From contig CAMBEY010000012.1 in assembly GCA_945865705.1 (NCBI GenBank), positions 1 to 23,131 of the forward strand: a stretch of 23,131 nt of DNA, given 5' to 3'. The translations under genes and the position numbers were made by a program. The notes under the pieces are model-generated. The model was not told the origin of the DNA. It saw only the letters and a program-made list of their open reading frames with translations, and searched no databases. This DNA is from Candidatus Sulfopaludibacter sp. SbA3 (GTDB lineage Bacteria > Acidobacteriota > Terriglobia > 2-12-FULL-54-10). Of this stretch, positions 6,222 through 13,994 are shown one piece after another; positions within the stretch are counted from its first letter, which is position 1; the number at the start of each line of letters is the position of its first letter.

Positions 6222-9200
6222 ACGCACCGACATTCACAAGATCATGATTATCGGCTCGGGGCCGATCATCATTGGGCAGGCCTGCGAGTTCGATTACTCC
6301 GGCGTGCAGGCTTGCAAAGCGCTGCGTGCCGAAGGCTACGAGGTGGTGCTGGTGAACTCCAACCCGGCCACCATCATGACCGATCCTGAGACAGCAGACC
6401 GCACCTACATCCAGCCGCTGGAAGTGGAATTTCTCGAAGCCATCATCGCCGAGGAGCGGCCCGACGCGGTGCTCTCGACGGTCGGTGGCCAGACCGGATT
6501 GAATCTCTCCGTGCAGCTTGCCGAGCAGGGCATCCTCGAAAAGTATGGCGTCGAGCTGATCGGCGCGAACCTTGGCGCGATCAAGAAGGCTGAGGACCGG
6601 CTCCTTTTCAAAGATGCGATGAGCAAGATCGGACTGGATACTCCGCGCGGTGCCGTTACCAACAATCTCAAGGACGGTCTCGAATTTGCGGGCCGCATCG
6701 GCTATCCGGTCATCATTCGGCCCTCTTTCACGCTGGGCGGATCGGGCGGCGGGATGGCCTACAATCGCGAGGAGTTTCTGGAGATACTCGCGCGCGGCAT
6801 TGACCTGAGCCCCGTCCATGAATGTCTGGTGGAAGAGAGCGTGCTCGGATGGAAAGAGTTTGAGCTGGAAGTTGTGCGCGATCTGGCCGACAACGTCATC
6901 ATCATCTGCTCGATTGAAAACTTTGATCCGATGGGCGTGCATACCGGCGACTCCATCACCGTGGCGCCGATCCAGACCTTGACCGACAAGGAATTTCAGA
7001 TTCTGCGCGATGCTTCGCTCGCCATCATCCGCGAAATCGGAGTCGAGACGGGCGGCTCCAACATTCAGTTTGCGATGAACCCGGAGACGGGCCGCGTGAT
7101 CGTGATCGAGATGAATCCGCGCGTCTCGCGCAGCTCCGCGCTGGCATCGAAGGCAACGGGATTCCCCATCGCCAAGATTGCCAGCAAGCTCGCCGTTGGC
7201 TACCGGTTGGATGAGCTGAAGAACGACATCACGCGCAACACACCGGCGTGTTTTGAGCCGACTCTCGATTACGTGGTCGCCAAGATTCCCAAGTGGGCGT
7301 TCGAGAAATTTCCCGGCTCCGATCCTACGCTGGGTCCGCAGATGAAGTCAGTGGGCGAAGTGATGGCCATTGGCCGCACCTTCAAGGAGGCGCTGTACAA
7401 GGGTCTGCGTTCGCTTGAGACGGGCAAGTCGCTGGCCTCTGAAAGAGTGGAGGAGACCCTCATCACGCAGCGGTTGGTTACGCCCACGCCGGAGCGGCTG
7501 CGCTATGTCCGCCACGTCCTGCGCTCGGGATGGAGCGTGGCCGAAGTCGCGCGCATCACTTCGATGGACCCGTGGTTCCTGGAGCAGATTCAGCAGGTGG
7601 AAGAGATCGCCAATGAGTTGGCACTGATGAAGCTGGAGTCGGTAACCGCCGAGGATCTGCTGCGCGGCAAGAAGGCCGGCATATCCGATCAGATGCTTGC
7701 GGCCTCATGGAATGTCACTGCAGAGCAAGTCTATGAGAAGCGCAAGGAACTCGGCGTGAGGCCGGTTTACAAGCGCGTTGATACGTGTGCCGCCGAGTTC
7801 GAGTCGTTCACTCCGTACCTCTATTCGACATACGAGAGCGAAGATGAATCGACTCCAACGGATCGCAAGAAGATCATGATCCTCGGCAGCGGACCGAACC
7901 GCATCGGGCAGGGCATCGAGTTTGATTACTGCTGCTGCCACGCAGCGTTCGCGTTACGTGAGGACGGCTATGAGACCATCATGGTCAACTGCAATCCCGA
8001 GACGGTCTCCACGGATTACGACACTTCGGACCGACTCTACTTCGAGCCGCTTACATTTGAAGATGTAATGGCCATCGTGGATAACGAGAAGCCCACCGGA
8101 GTCATCGTGCAGTTCGGCGGGCAGACTCCGCTGAATCTGGCGCTGCCGTTGCAGAAGGCCGGCGTGCCGATTATAGGAACCAGCCCCCAGTCCATTGATC
8201 TGGCAGAGGACCGCAAGCAGTTCGGCGGGTTGTTGATTCAGTTGGGCATTCCGCAGCCGGAGAACGGCACGGCGTTGAATGCGGAGGAAGCTCGCGAAGT
8301 GGCCACGAAGCTCGGCTATCCCGTGCTGGTGCGGCCATCCTATGTGCTGGGTGGGCGTGCAATGGTCATCGCCTATGACGAAGCCACGCTCGACCAATAC
8401 ATGCGTGAGGCCGTGGATTATGCCTCCCCGGGCCGGCCCATCCTGATCGACCGGTTCCTGGAGGATGCCATTGAAGTGGATGTCGATGCGCTGTGCGATG
8501 GTGAGAATGTGGTCATTGGCGGCATCATGGAGCACATTGAAGAGGCCGGCATACACTCCGGAGACAGTTCCTGCGTGCTCCCTTCGTTCACGCTGACGGC
8601 GGAGCAGAAGCAAACTTTGTGTGACTACTCCGTCAAGCTGGCTATTGAGCTGCGCGTGGTGGGTCTGATGAATGTTCAGTATGCCATTCAGGACGGCAAG
8701 ATTTTCGTCCTGGAAGTGAACCCCCGCGCTTCACGGACTGTTCCATATGTCAGTAAAGCCACCGGCGTGCAAATGGCGAAGATCGCTTCGCGTCTGATGA
8801 CAGGCCGTAAGCTGAAAGACCTGAATTTGCCGGTTGATGAAAATGCACCAAAGGGCCAGCCCGGCTCGGCATTCTTGGGAATTCTGGGAGTGGACCGGTT
8901 CTGCGTGAAATCTCCAGTCTTCCCATTCGGAAAGTTTCTGGGTGTCGATCCGATTCTTGGTCCCGAGATGCGCTCGACGGGCGAAGTGATGGGCATCGGC
9001 GACACGTTTGGCGAGGCCTTCGCCAAGGCGCAAATAAGCGCAGGAACACGCCTGCCGCTGAAGGGCCGGGCCTTCCTCAGCGTGCGCGACAAGGACAAGC
9101 CCAAGGCGCTGATGGTCGCCCGCAAACTGGCCGAGATCGGTTTCGATCTGGTAGCCACGCGCGGCACGGCGCAGATGCTGACCGCGGCGGGCCTGACGGT

Positions 9201-9474
9201 AAAGACGGTCTATAAAGTGCTGGAGGGCCGCCCGAATATTGTGGATATGATCAAGGGTGGGGAGATACAACTGCTAATCAACACCCCTATCGGCGCCAAG
9301 TCGTTCTTCGATGAAAAGGCGATTCGTCGCGCGGCGGTGCAGCACAGAATCCCCTGCATTACCACGGTGGCTGGCGCATTGGCCGCGGTGGAGGGCATCG
9401 CGTCGCTCCAGTCGCAACCCATTCGCGTGCTGGCTCTGCAACAGATGCACGAAGCAATCGCCGGGAAGAGATAA
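6214..9474 (+). CDS. carB: Carbamoyl-phosphate synthase large subunit
   Basis: CarB makes carbamoyl phosphate from bicarbonate, ammonia and two ATP. At 1086 aa it has the full four-part layout: an N-terminal ATP-grasp half (KIMIIGSGPIIIGQACEFDYSG near the start, RPSFTLGGSGGG, EMNPRVSRSSALASKATG); an oligomerisation region; a second ATP-grasp half (KIMILGSGPNRIGQGIEFDYC, RPSYVLGGRAM, EVNPRASRTVPYVSKATG); and a C-terminal MGS-like allosteric domain from about residue 951 (ATRGTAQML, NIVDMIKGGEIQLLINTP). No key motif is missing. The start codon lies inside the end of carA. A single gene carries both halves, unlike some thermophiles and archaea with split carB. Confidence 0.98.
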   Translation: MPKRTDIHKIMIIGSGPIIIGQACEFDYSGVQACKALRAEGYEVVLVNSNPATIMTDPETADRTYIQPLEVEFLEAIIAEERPDAVLSTVGGQTGLNLSVQLAEQGILEKYGVELIGANLGAIKKAEDRLLFKDAMSKIGLDTPRGAVTNNLKDGLEFAGRIGYPVIIRPSFTLGGSGGGMAYNREEFLEILARGIDLSPVHECLVEESVLGWKEFELEVVRDLADNVIIICSIENFDPMGVHTGDSITVAPIQTLTDKEFQILRDASLAIIREIGVETGGSNIQFAMNPETGRVIVIEMNPRVSRSSALASKATGFPIAKIASKLAVGYRLDELKNDITRNTPACFEPTLDYVVAKIPKWAFEKFPGSDPTLGPQMKSVGEVMAIGRTFKEALYKGLRSLETGKSLASERVEETLITQRLVTPTPERLRYVRHVLRSGWSVAEVARITSMDPWFLEQIQQVEEIANELALMKLESVTAEDLLRGKKAGISDQMLAASWNVTAEQVYEKRKELGVRPVYKRVDTCAAEFESFTPYLYSTYESEDESTPTDRKKIMILGSGPNRIGQGIEFDYCCCHAAFALREDGYETIMVNCNPETVSTDYDTSDRLYFEPLTFEDVMAIVDNEKPTGVIVQFGGQTPLNLALPLQKAGVPIIGTSPQSIDLAEDRKQFGGLLIQLGIPQPENGTALNAEEAREVATKLGYPVLVRPSYVLGGRAMVIAYDEATLDQYMREAVDYASPGRPILIDRFLEDAIEVDVDALCDGENVVIGGIMEHIEEAGIHSGDSSCVLPSFTLTAEQKQTLCDYSVKLAIELRVVGLMNVQYAIQDGKIFVLEVNPRASRTVPYVSKATGVQMAKIASRLMTGRKLKDLNLPVDENAPKGQPGSAFLGILGVDRFCVKSPVFPFGKFLGVDPILGPEMRSTGEVMGIGDTFGEAFAKAQISAGTRLPLKGRAFLSVRDKDKPKALMVARKLAEIGFDLVATRGTAQMLTAAGLTVKTVYKVLEGRPNIVDMIKGGEIQLLINTPIGAKSFFDEKAIRRAAVQHRIPCITTVAGALAAVEGIASLQSQPIRVLALQQMHEAIAGKR

Positions 9475-9521
9475 ATCAACAATCATCTTGCGGCATCCTC
9501 AGATTAAGCGCTGGCGTGGAC

Positions 9522-11150
9522 ATGGACCGTACCTGTATACCTCTAGACGTACTGCCTCACACTTCGCGCCTGTTCCGTAATTACGTCGGCGCCGCCGACG
9601 AATCGCCTTCCATTTTTCCGCACCATTACCGGGCTGCCGAGAGTTTCCGGGATGCGGCGGGCCAACTTCATTACCCGGACGCGCTGCGGAAATCCGTCGT
9701 GGAAGTTCTTGCGGAACAAAACCAGCGCTGGGGATTGTCGCCCGCTGGAGAGAAGAATCTCTCTCTCCTTGCAAAGCCCGGATGCTGCGCGGTGGTTACG
9801 GGGCAGCAAGTAGGGTTATTCACGGGACCCGCGTTTGCCATCTATAAGGCGCTGACGGCGGTGAAGCTTGTGCGGCATCTGAGCGAGCAGGGCATTGAAT
9901 CCGTTCCCATTTTCTGGCTTGCCACCGAGGACCATGACCTTGCCGAGGTAAACCACTGCTCTATTCAGGATCGCGACGGCAATCCGCAAGCCATCGCCTA
10001 TCCCGGACGGCCCGAGGTGGAAGGCTCCCCCGCAGGCACGCTGCCGCTTTCGGATGCGGTGAACGCCAGTCTGGAATCACTCGCGTCGCTGCTGCCCGAT
10101 TCCTCAGCGGCCAACGATGTGCTCGGGTGGCTATCCGAGTGCTACCGTCCCGGTGAAACGTTGGGCAGCGCCTTCGGCAAGTCCATCGCCCGGCTGCTCG
10201 CGAAATATGGAGTGTTAGCCATCGACCCGCTCGACAGTCGAGTTCATGGGCTGACCGCCAGTCTTTTTGAAACCGTCGTGGAAAAAACTCCGGCACTGCG
10301 CGATGCACTACACGCGCGCAATCAGCAACTGATTACTCAAGGTCTTCATGCTCAGGTTCGGGTCGGCGAGACCTCCACGCTATTGTTCGTCTATGAAGCT
10401 GGAAAGCGGTCCGTGCTGCAGTTCCAGAATGGCGAATTCATTTCCTCGACCGGCAAGAAATATTCCTCAGCCGAGCTTTTGAATCTCGCGAAGAAGCATC
10501 CAGAGCAATTATCGCCAACCGCGCTGCTGCGGCCGGTCATGCAGGATGCGTTGCTGCCGACAGTTGCCTATGTTGGGGGCCCCGCGGAAATTGCCTATCT
10601 TGCCCAGTCCGTTCCGCTCTACGAGCAACTGCTCGGACGCATGCCGGTGGTGGTCCCCAGAGCCAGCGTTACGGTGTTGGATTCACCCATTCAGCGGGTG
10701 CTCGGGAAGTACAGTCTTGGCATCGCCGATGTATTTGCTGGCCGTCAGCAGCTGCGGGAGAAGATGGCCGCAAAGTTCTTTTCAGAGGATTTGACGGCTC
10801 GCTTTGCCACTGCCGCGGAGGGCTTACAGCAGCAGATGGAAGCCATTCAGCAGGCGCTGCAGAAGCTGGACCCGACACTGGTGGAGGCCGCCAGGAACGG
10901 CGCGCAGAAAATGCTCTATCAATTAACCAGCCTGGAGCGCAAGGCGGCGGCCTCCGTCCAGGGCAAGAGTGATCAAGTAGAGCGCGACGCGACGCGGATC
11001 GAAAACGCACTCTATCCCGACAAGTCCATGCAGGAGCGCGTTTACTGCGGCGCGTCAATATTGGCGCGGTTTGGAATGAATGTAATGGACGAACTGTATG
11101 ACAATCTCGATCCGCTGCCCGTGGACCACCAAATCATTTCTCCCGCCTGA
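9522..11150 (+). CDS. bshC: Bacillithiol biosynthesis cysteine-adding enzyme BshC
   Basis: BshC is the putative ligase that joins cysteine to glucosaminyl-malate in the last step of bacillithiol synthesis. The protein of about 542 aa shows the family hallmarks: VVTGQQVGLFTGP near residue 92-104, FAIYKALTAVKL, then PIFWLATEDHDLAEVNH. An Ala/Gln-rich helical coiled coil follows near residues 445-490. The length matches the family (about 540). I prefer ATG 9522; GTG 9516, two codons earlier in the same frame, is equally possible since neither has a clear Shine-Dalgarno. It starts 47 bases after carB on the same strand and probably shares its transcript. bshA and bshB are not in the window. It ends at 11150, directly against the stop of the opposing mscS-type gene. 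Confidence 0.93.
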   Translation: MDRTCIPLDVLPHTSRLFRNYVGAADESPSIFPHHYRAAESFRDAAGQLHYPDALRKSVVEVLAEQNQRWGLSPAGEKNLSLLAKPGCCAVVTGQQVGLFTGPAFAIYKALTAVKLVRHLSEQGIESVPIFWLATEDHDLAEVNHCSIQDRDGNPQAIAYPGRPEVEGSPAGTLPLSDAVNASLESLASLLPDSSAANDVLGWLSECYRPGETLGSAFGKSIARLLAKYGVLAIDPLDSRVHGLTASLFETVVEKTPALRDALHARNQQLITQGLHAQVRVGETSTLLFVYEAGKRSVLQFQNGEFISSTGKKYSSAELLNLAKKHPEQLSPTALLRPVMQDALLPTVAYVGGPAEIAYLAQSVPLYEQLLGRMPVVVPRASVTVLDSPIQRVLGKYSLGIADVFAGRQQLREKMAAKFFSEDLTARFATAAEGLQQQMEAIQQALQKLDPTLVEAARNGAQKMLYQLTSLERKAAASVQGKSDQVERDATRIENALYPDKSMQERVYCGASILARFGMNVMDELYDNLDPLPVDHQIISPA

Positions 11151-12299
11151 TTATTTTCCGTCCGCCTCACGCCGAGGCGGGTCCGTCAAAAAAACGTAGC
11201 GATGCGCGATGGGGATTTCGATGCCTTCCTGGTCGAAGCGAATCTTCAGCCGGCGCCGGAATTCACGGCCAACCTCCCATTGCTTGATCGGCAGGGTTTT
11301 CATTCGGAAGCGAATGGTAACAGCCGATTCAGTAAAACTTTCAACTCCCAGAACCTCCACGGGCTCCAGGATGAATGGGCGAAGTTTAGGGTCGTGCCGC
11401 AGCTCCTCGCCCACGTCGCGAACAATTTGAGTGATGCGGTCCGTGTTTTGTTTGTAGTCAACACTCAAGTCCATTGAAAAGAATGAAAAGTCCTTGGTCA
11501 TATTCGAGAGCGTGGTGATCGTCCCATTGCGGAAAACGTGGACGGTGCCATCGACGCCGCGCAGTACGGTGGTGCGCAGGCGAATCTCTTCCACCTGCCC
11601 CTGGACTCCATTGATGATCGCGACATCGCCTACGCGAATCTGATTTTCAAAGATGTGAAAGAAGCCCGCAATCAGGTCGCCGACGAGCTGCTGCGCGCCG
11701 AATCCAAGTGCTACTCCGACCACGCCGAGGCTGGTCAGTATGGGCGTGATATTCACACCAAGTTCAGCGAGAACCATCAGGCTGGCCACCACAACGACTA
11801 GAACTGTCGACAGGTTGTGCAGGATCGCGCTGATGGTCTGCGTGCGCTTGCGACGCTCCATCTCGGCTGCCGGCGTATCGTCATGCGGCTGGATGAGCAT
11901 GGCGAGGTGGGACACCAGCATGTGCAGTATTTTGATGGACAGGCCGGCGACCGCCACGATCAGCACAATGCGGATGCCGTTATCCAGAATCCATGCGAGC
12001 AGTGATTCTGGCCGCCATTGCGCGGCCAGTCGCGGCGAAATCAGCGGCAGGTCCATTGCGCGGAGAGAAAAGAAGAGCGCTAGAATGGAGCCGACTACAA
12101 TGACCACTGAGCGTGCGCTTCGCGCGAGATCCTCAATCCACCCCTGTAAGGATGGGTCAATGGACTCGGCTTTGGTGAAACGGCGCACTAGCCAGCGAAC
12201 TTCATAGCGGAAGAGTTTTAGCAACAGCACTCCGCCGACTACAATTCCTGCCAGGGTAACCGACAGCCATATCCATTGCATCCATCGCGGTTCAATCAT
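11151..12299 (-). CDS. MscS-family small-conductance mechanosensitive channel
   Basis: MscS channels open under membrane tension and release solutes during hypo-osmotic shock. This 382-aa protein has about five hydrophobic segments (near 10-30, 62-80, 108-135, 160-180, 187-215). The last is the pore helix with the Gly/Ala-rich pattern SLGVVGVALGFGAQQLVGD. It is followed by the beta domain (IRVGDVAIINGVQGQVEEI, LRTTVLRGVDGTVHVFRNG) and the alpha/beta C-terminal vestibule (IRFRMKTLPIKQWEVGREF). The additional N-terminal helices resemble mid-size MscS paralogues rather than the three-helix E. coli MscS. The start ATG at 12299 overlaps a TGA of an upstream short frame as ATGA. It is probably the last gene of a greA-phosphatidyltransferase-channel operon. 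Confidence 0.92.
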   Translation of the reverse strand: MIEPRWMQWIWLSVTLAGIVVGGVLLLKLFRYEVRWLVRRFTKAESIDPSLQGWIEDLARSARSVVIVVGSILALFFSLRAMDLPLISPRLAAQWRPESLLAWILDNGIRIVLIVAVAGLSIKILHMLVSHLAMLIQPHDDTPAAEMERRKRTQTISAILHNLSTVLVVVVASLMVLAELGVNITPILTSLGVVGVALGFGAQQLVGDLIAGFFHIFENQIRVGDVAIINGVQGQVEEIRLRTTVLRGVDGTVHVFRNGTITTLSNMTKDFSFFSMDLSVDYKQNTDRITQIVRDVGEELRHDPKLRPFILEPVEVLGVESFTESAVTIRFRMKTLPIKQWEVGREFRRRLKIRFDQEGIEIPIAHRYVFLTDPPRREADGK

Positions 12300-12412
12300 G
12301 CGGCGGCCTCATCGATATTCACTGCTGGAGACTGAAAAGCGAGGTCATCTAATATCTTAAACCATACGAGCCGACTCAAAGAATAGCGGAATGCGGACGG
12401 GTGGATCACCAT
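12296..12412 (-). CDS. Possible small ORF coupled to the MscS gene
   Basis: The 172-base gap between the phosphatidyltransferase stop and the channel start holds a 38-codon frame from ATG 12412 (MVIHPSAFRYSLSRLVWFKI and so on, ending IDEAAA). Its TGA overlaps the channel ATG as ATGA, the classic coupling arrangement. The same frame is open upstream into the phosphatidyltransferase gene, where it is only a shadow. No Shine-Dalgarno sequence is visible, and third-position GC is about half, which is not strongly coding-like. I do not recognise the peptide. It may be chance. Confidence 0.15.
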   Translation of the reverse strand: MVIHPSAFRYSLSRLVWFKILDDLAFQSPAVNIDEAAA

Positions 12413-12471
12413 CCTGAGGGCGATGCGAACGCTGCTGAAGGGGAGTCGCCCTTGCTTGAAGAGTGCGCGGA

Positions 12472-13077
12472 CTATGACGAGGCAGACACCTTCCGGGGCG
12501 GTGTCTGAGTCTCTTGCCAGGTATAAAAGATGCGTTGAATCACGGTGATGTTGGTCATCGTAGCCAGTAACCAAAGCACCGGCGCCATGCGGTTCCATAG
12601 AGCGCCAATAATGATTAGCACGATGCGCTCAGGCCGCTCCATGAACCCGACTTTGCAGAGCGGAATCACCGCTTCGGCGCGGGCACGCGAATAACTCACC
12701 ATCACCGAGCCAACCATGACTACCGCCACCAGTACGACGTAGAGGAAGCGGTCCATGCGCGAGTAATAGACCAGCAGGCCGATGTAAATGGCCAGATCGG
12801 AGTAGCGATCCATCACTGAATCAAAGAAGCCTCCGAAAACGGAAGTCGTGTTGGTTACGCGGGCTATGCGTCCATCGAGCATGTCGAACAACCCGGCTCC
12901 CACAACGACCAAGCCAGCCTGGAAAAACTTTCCGGTGCCAAACAAGATGGCGGCATAGATATTGATGACCAGTCCGAAGGCGGTAAAGAAATTCGGGTGA
13001 ATGCGGGTCAGAGAGAGCGCGTGGACAATCCCCTCAATAATGAATTGCGCGGTGGTGCCAATTAGTCTTGTCAGCAT
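12472..13077 (-). CDS. CDP-alcohol phosphatidyltransferase family protein
   Basis: Enzymes of this family transfer a phosphatidyl group from a CDP-lipid to an alcohol such as glycerol phosphate or inositol phosphate, within the inner membrane. The 201-aa protein carries the complete signature D-x2-D-G-x2-A-R-x8-G-x3-D-x3-D: D65, D68-G69, A72-R73, G82, D86 and D90. All metal- and substrate-binding acidic residues are therefore present. Several hydrophobic helices surround it (for example LVVVGAGLF, LYVVLVAVVMVGSVMVSY, IVLIIIGALW). The alcohol substrate cannot be told from this sequence. It could be phosphatidylglycerophosphate synthase (PgsA) or a phosphatidylinositol-phosphate-type enzyme, so no symbol is given. 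It lies 57 bases downstream of greA on the same strand. Confidence 0.9.
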   Translation of the reverse strand: MLTRLIGTTAQFIIEGIVHALSLTRIHPNFFTAFGLVINIYAAILFGTGKFFQAGLVVVGAGLFDMLDGRIARVTNTTSVFGGFFDSVMDRYSDLAIYIGLLVYYSRMDRFLYVVLVAVVMVGSVMVSYSRARAEAVIPLCKVGFMERPERIVLIIIGALWNRMAPVLWLLATMTNITVIQRIFYTWQETQTPPRKVSASS

Positions 13078-13134
13078 TTAGAATGAATTCCAGGCAGATT
13101 GCCGTCAGATTGCAGTCGTAAGGTGTCGGCCACT

Positions 13135-13605
13135 TTAGCCTTTGTCGTGGATGGTGGTCAGTTTTCGGATCTCAAACTCGCGCGCCCCGGATGGGGTAAC
13201 CACCTTGACCGCATCGCCGACTTGCTTGCCAACCAAGGCCCTGCCGATGGGAGAGGAAGTGGATATCTTGCCGTTGGCGACGTCGGTTTCCTCACTGGTA
13301 ACAATATCATAAATTACCTTGGTCCCCTTATCGAGGTCCTGTACCTCCACGGTGGAGCCAAAGGCCACGCGGTCCTTCGGAATGTTGTTGAAATTAACCA
13401 GTGATATCTCACCCAATCGCTTGCGAAGCTGGCCAAGACGCGCATTTACAAAGCTCTGGCGCTCCTTGGCGGCATGGTACTCGGCATTTTCGCTCAGGTC
13501 GCCATGCGCGCGCGCTGTTCTAATTTCGATTGGAAGTTCGTGATTCAGCTCGTGGTCGAGCACTCGAATTTCCTCTTCCAACTTCTTTTTCAACGCATCT
13601 GACAT
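13135..13605 (-). CDS. greA: Transcription elongation factor GreA
   Basis: GreA rescues backtracked RNA polymerase by stimulating cleavage of the 3' end of the transcript in the secondary channel. The 156-aa protein has an N-terminal coiled-coil hairpin with the conserved tip GDLSENAEYHAAKERQ (acidic tip residues D36 and E39) and a C-terminal FKBP-like domain (SPIGRALVGKQVGD, VVTPSGAREFEI). The N-terminus is slightly shorter than usual and lacks the common MTxxG opening, but the coiled coil is intact. AGAGGA lies four bases before the ATG (13615-13610 on the - strand). A consensus -10 is present further upstream. Confidence 0.96.
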   Translation of the reverse strand: MSDALKKKLEEEIRVLDHELNHELPIEIRTARAHGDLSENAEYHAAKERQSFVNARLGQLRKRLGEISLVNFNNIPKDRVAFGSTVEVQDLDKGTKVIYDIVTSEETDVANGKISTSSPIGRALVGKQVGDAVKVVTPSGAREFEIRKLTTIHDKG

Positions 13606-13687
13606 GTGTTCCTCTTGAAAAACTCGCCCTTCAAGGCACCCGCTACAAGCCCGCTGCGGGGAATGGCATGATCAGGACGTAAAAATT

Positions 13688-13693
13688 ATTATA
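13688..13693 (-). promoter_or_regulatory. Putative -10 box of the greA promoter
   Basis: The - strand reads a perfect TATAAT at 13693-13688, preceded by a GC-rich spacer. It would give a leader of roughly 70-80 bases before the greA start. No good -35 hexamer is visible 16-18 bases upstream, so recognition may depend on an activator or an unusual -35. The position between divergent genes supports the call. Confidence 0.45.
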
Positions 13694-13849
13694 GTCGCGC
13701 CGCCTGTCCTGCGATAGAATTTTTCAAGCCTCGGCTGACAAAAGCCGGACTTTGGCCTTTCGTGGAACTGGAAAGGGTCTTACAGACGGCTGCGGCGAGG
13801 ACTACAATGGAGCGGGGGTGCTTGAGGCAGCTATCCTAATTTGTGTGTC

Positions 13850-13912
13850 CCGGTATTGGCCATGACAGAGCAGCACCCTTTCCCATTCGGGGATGGTGCA
13901 GGCCAACGCCGG
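13850..13912 (+). promoter_or_regulatory. Long imperfect hairpin in the leader of the glycan operon
   Basis: Bases 13850-13861 pair with 13901-13912 over 12 positions: CCGG, a U-G wobble, one A-C mismatch, then TTGGCC with GGCCAA. Inside, GCACC (13873-13877) pairs with GGTGC (13895-13899), and TCCC (13881-13884) with GGGA (13890-13893) around a five-base loop. An 11-base asymmetric bulge (13862-13872) lies on the left arm. No T-run follows, so it is not a simple terminator. It matches no riboswitch class that I recognise. It could be a cis-acting RNA or a protein-binding DNA element; transcription here is inferred. Confidence 0.4.
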
Positions 13913-13994
13913 TGTCTGAAAATTGAATGAGCATGACTTTTCGCCCAGGGCCGCTCAAGATTCAGGGTATCCCGCATCCGCATTGCCTGATCCC

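Larger units (their letters stand above)
13606..13922. other. Divergent intergenic region rich in inverted repeats
   Basis: No protein-coding gene is evident in these 317 bases. The left part holds the greA leader and its -10 box. The right part (13727-13912), ahead of the glycan operon, holds several inverted repeats: CGGCT/AGCCG (13732-13736 with 13743-13747), CCTTTC/GAAAGG (13756-13761 with 13771-13776) and a long hairpin (13850-13912). A weak TACAAT at 13803-13808 could be a -10 for the rightward operon, but it lacks a -35. If the glycosyltransferase starts at ATG 13995, the leader extends to 13994. Confidence 0.6.

Noticed and set aside
6178..6942. Long antisense frames across carAB, bshC and other genes
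   Set aside because: These arise from GC-rich codon bias on the opposite strand; the sense genes have complete, recognised motifs.
12413..12598. Extended 100-codon - strand frame from 12598
   Set aside because: Its first part lies in another frame inside the phosphatidyltransferase gene, which has a complete catalytic signature.
13923..13994. N-terminal extension of the GT4 gene from TTG 13923
   Set aside because: No ribosome site, non-conserved polar sequence, and the family's typical N-terminus begins at ATG 13995. Kept only as an alternative start.
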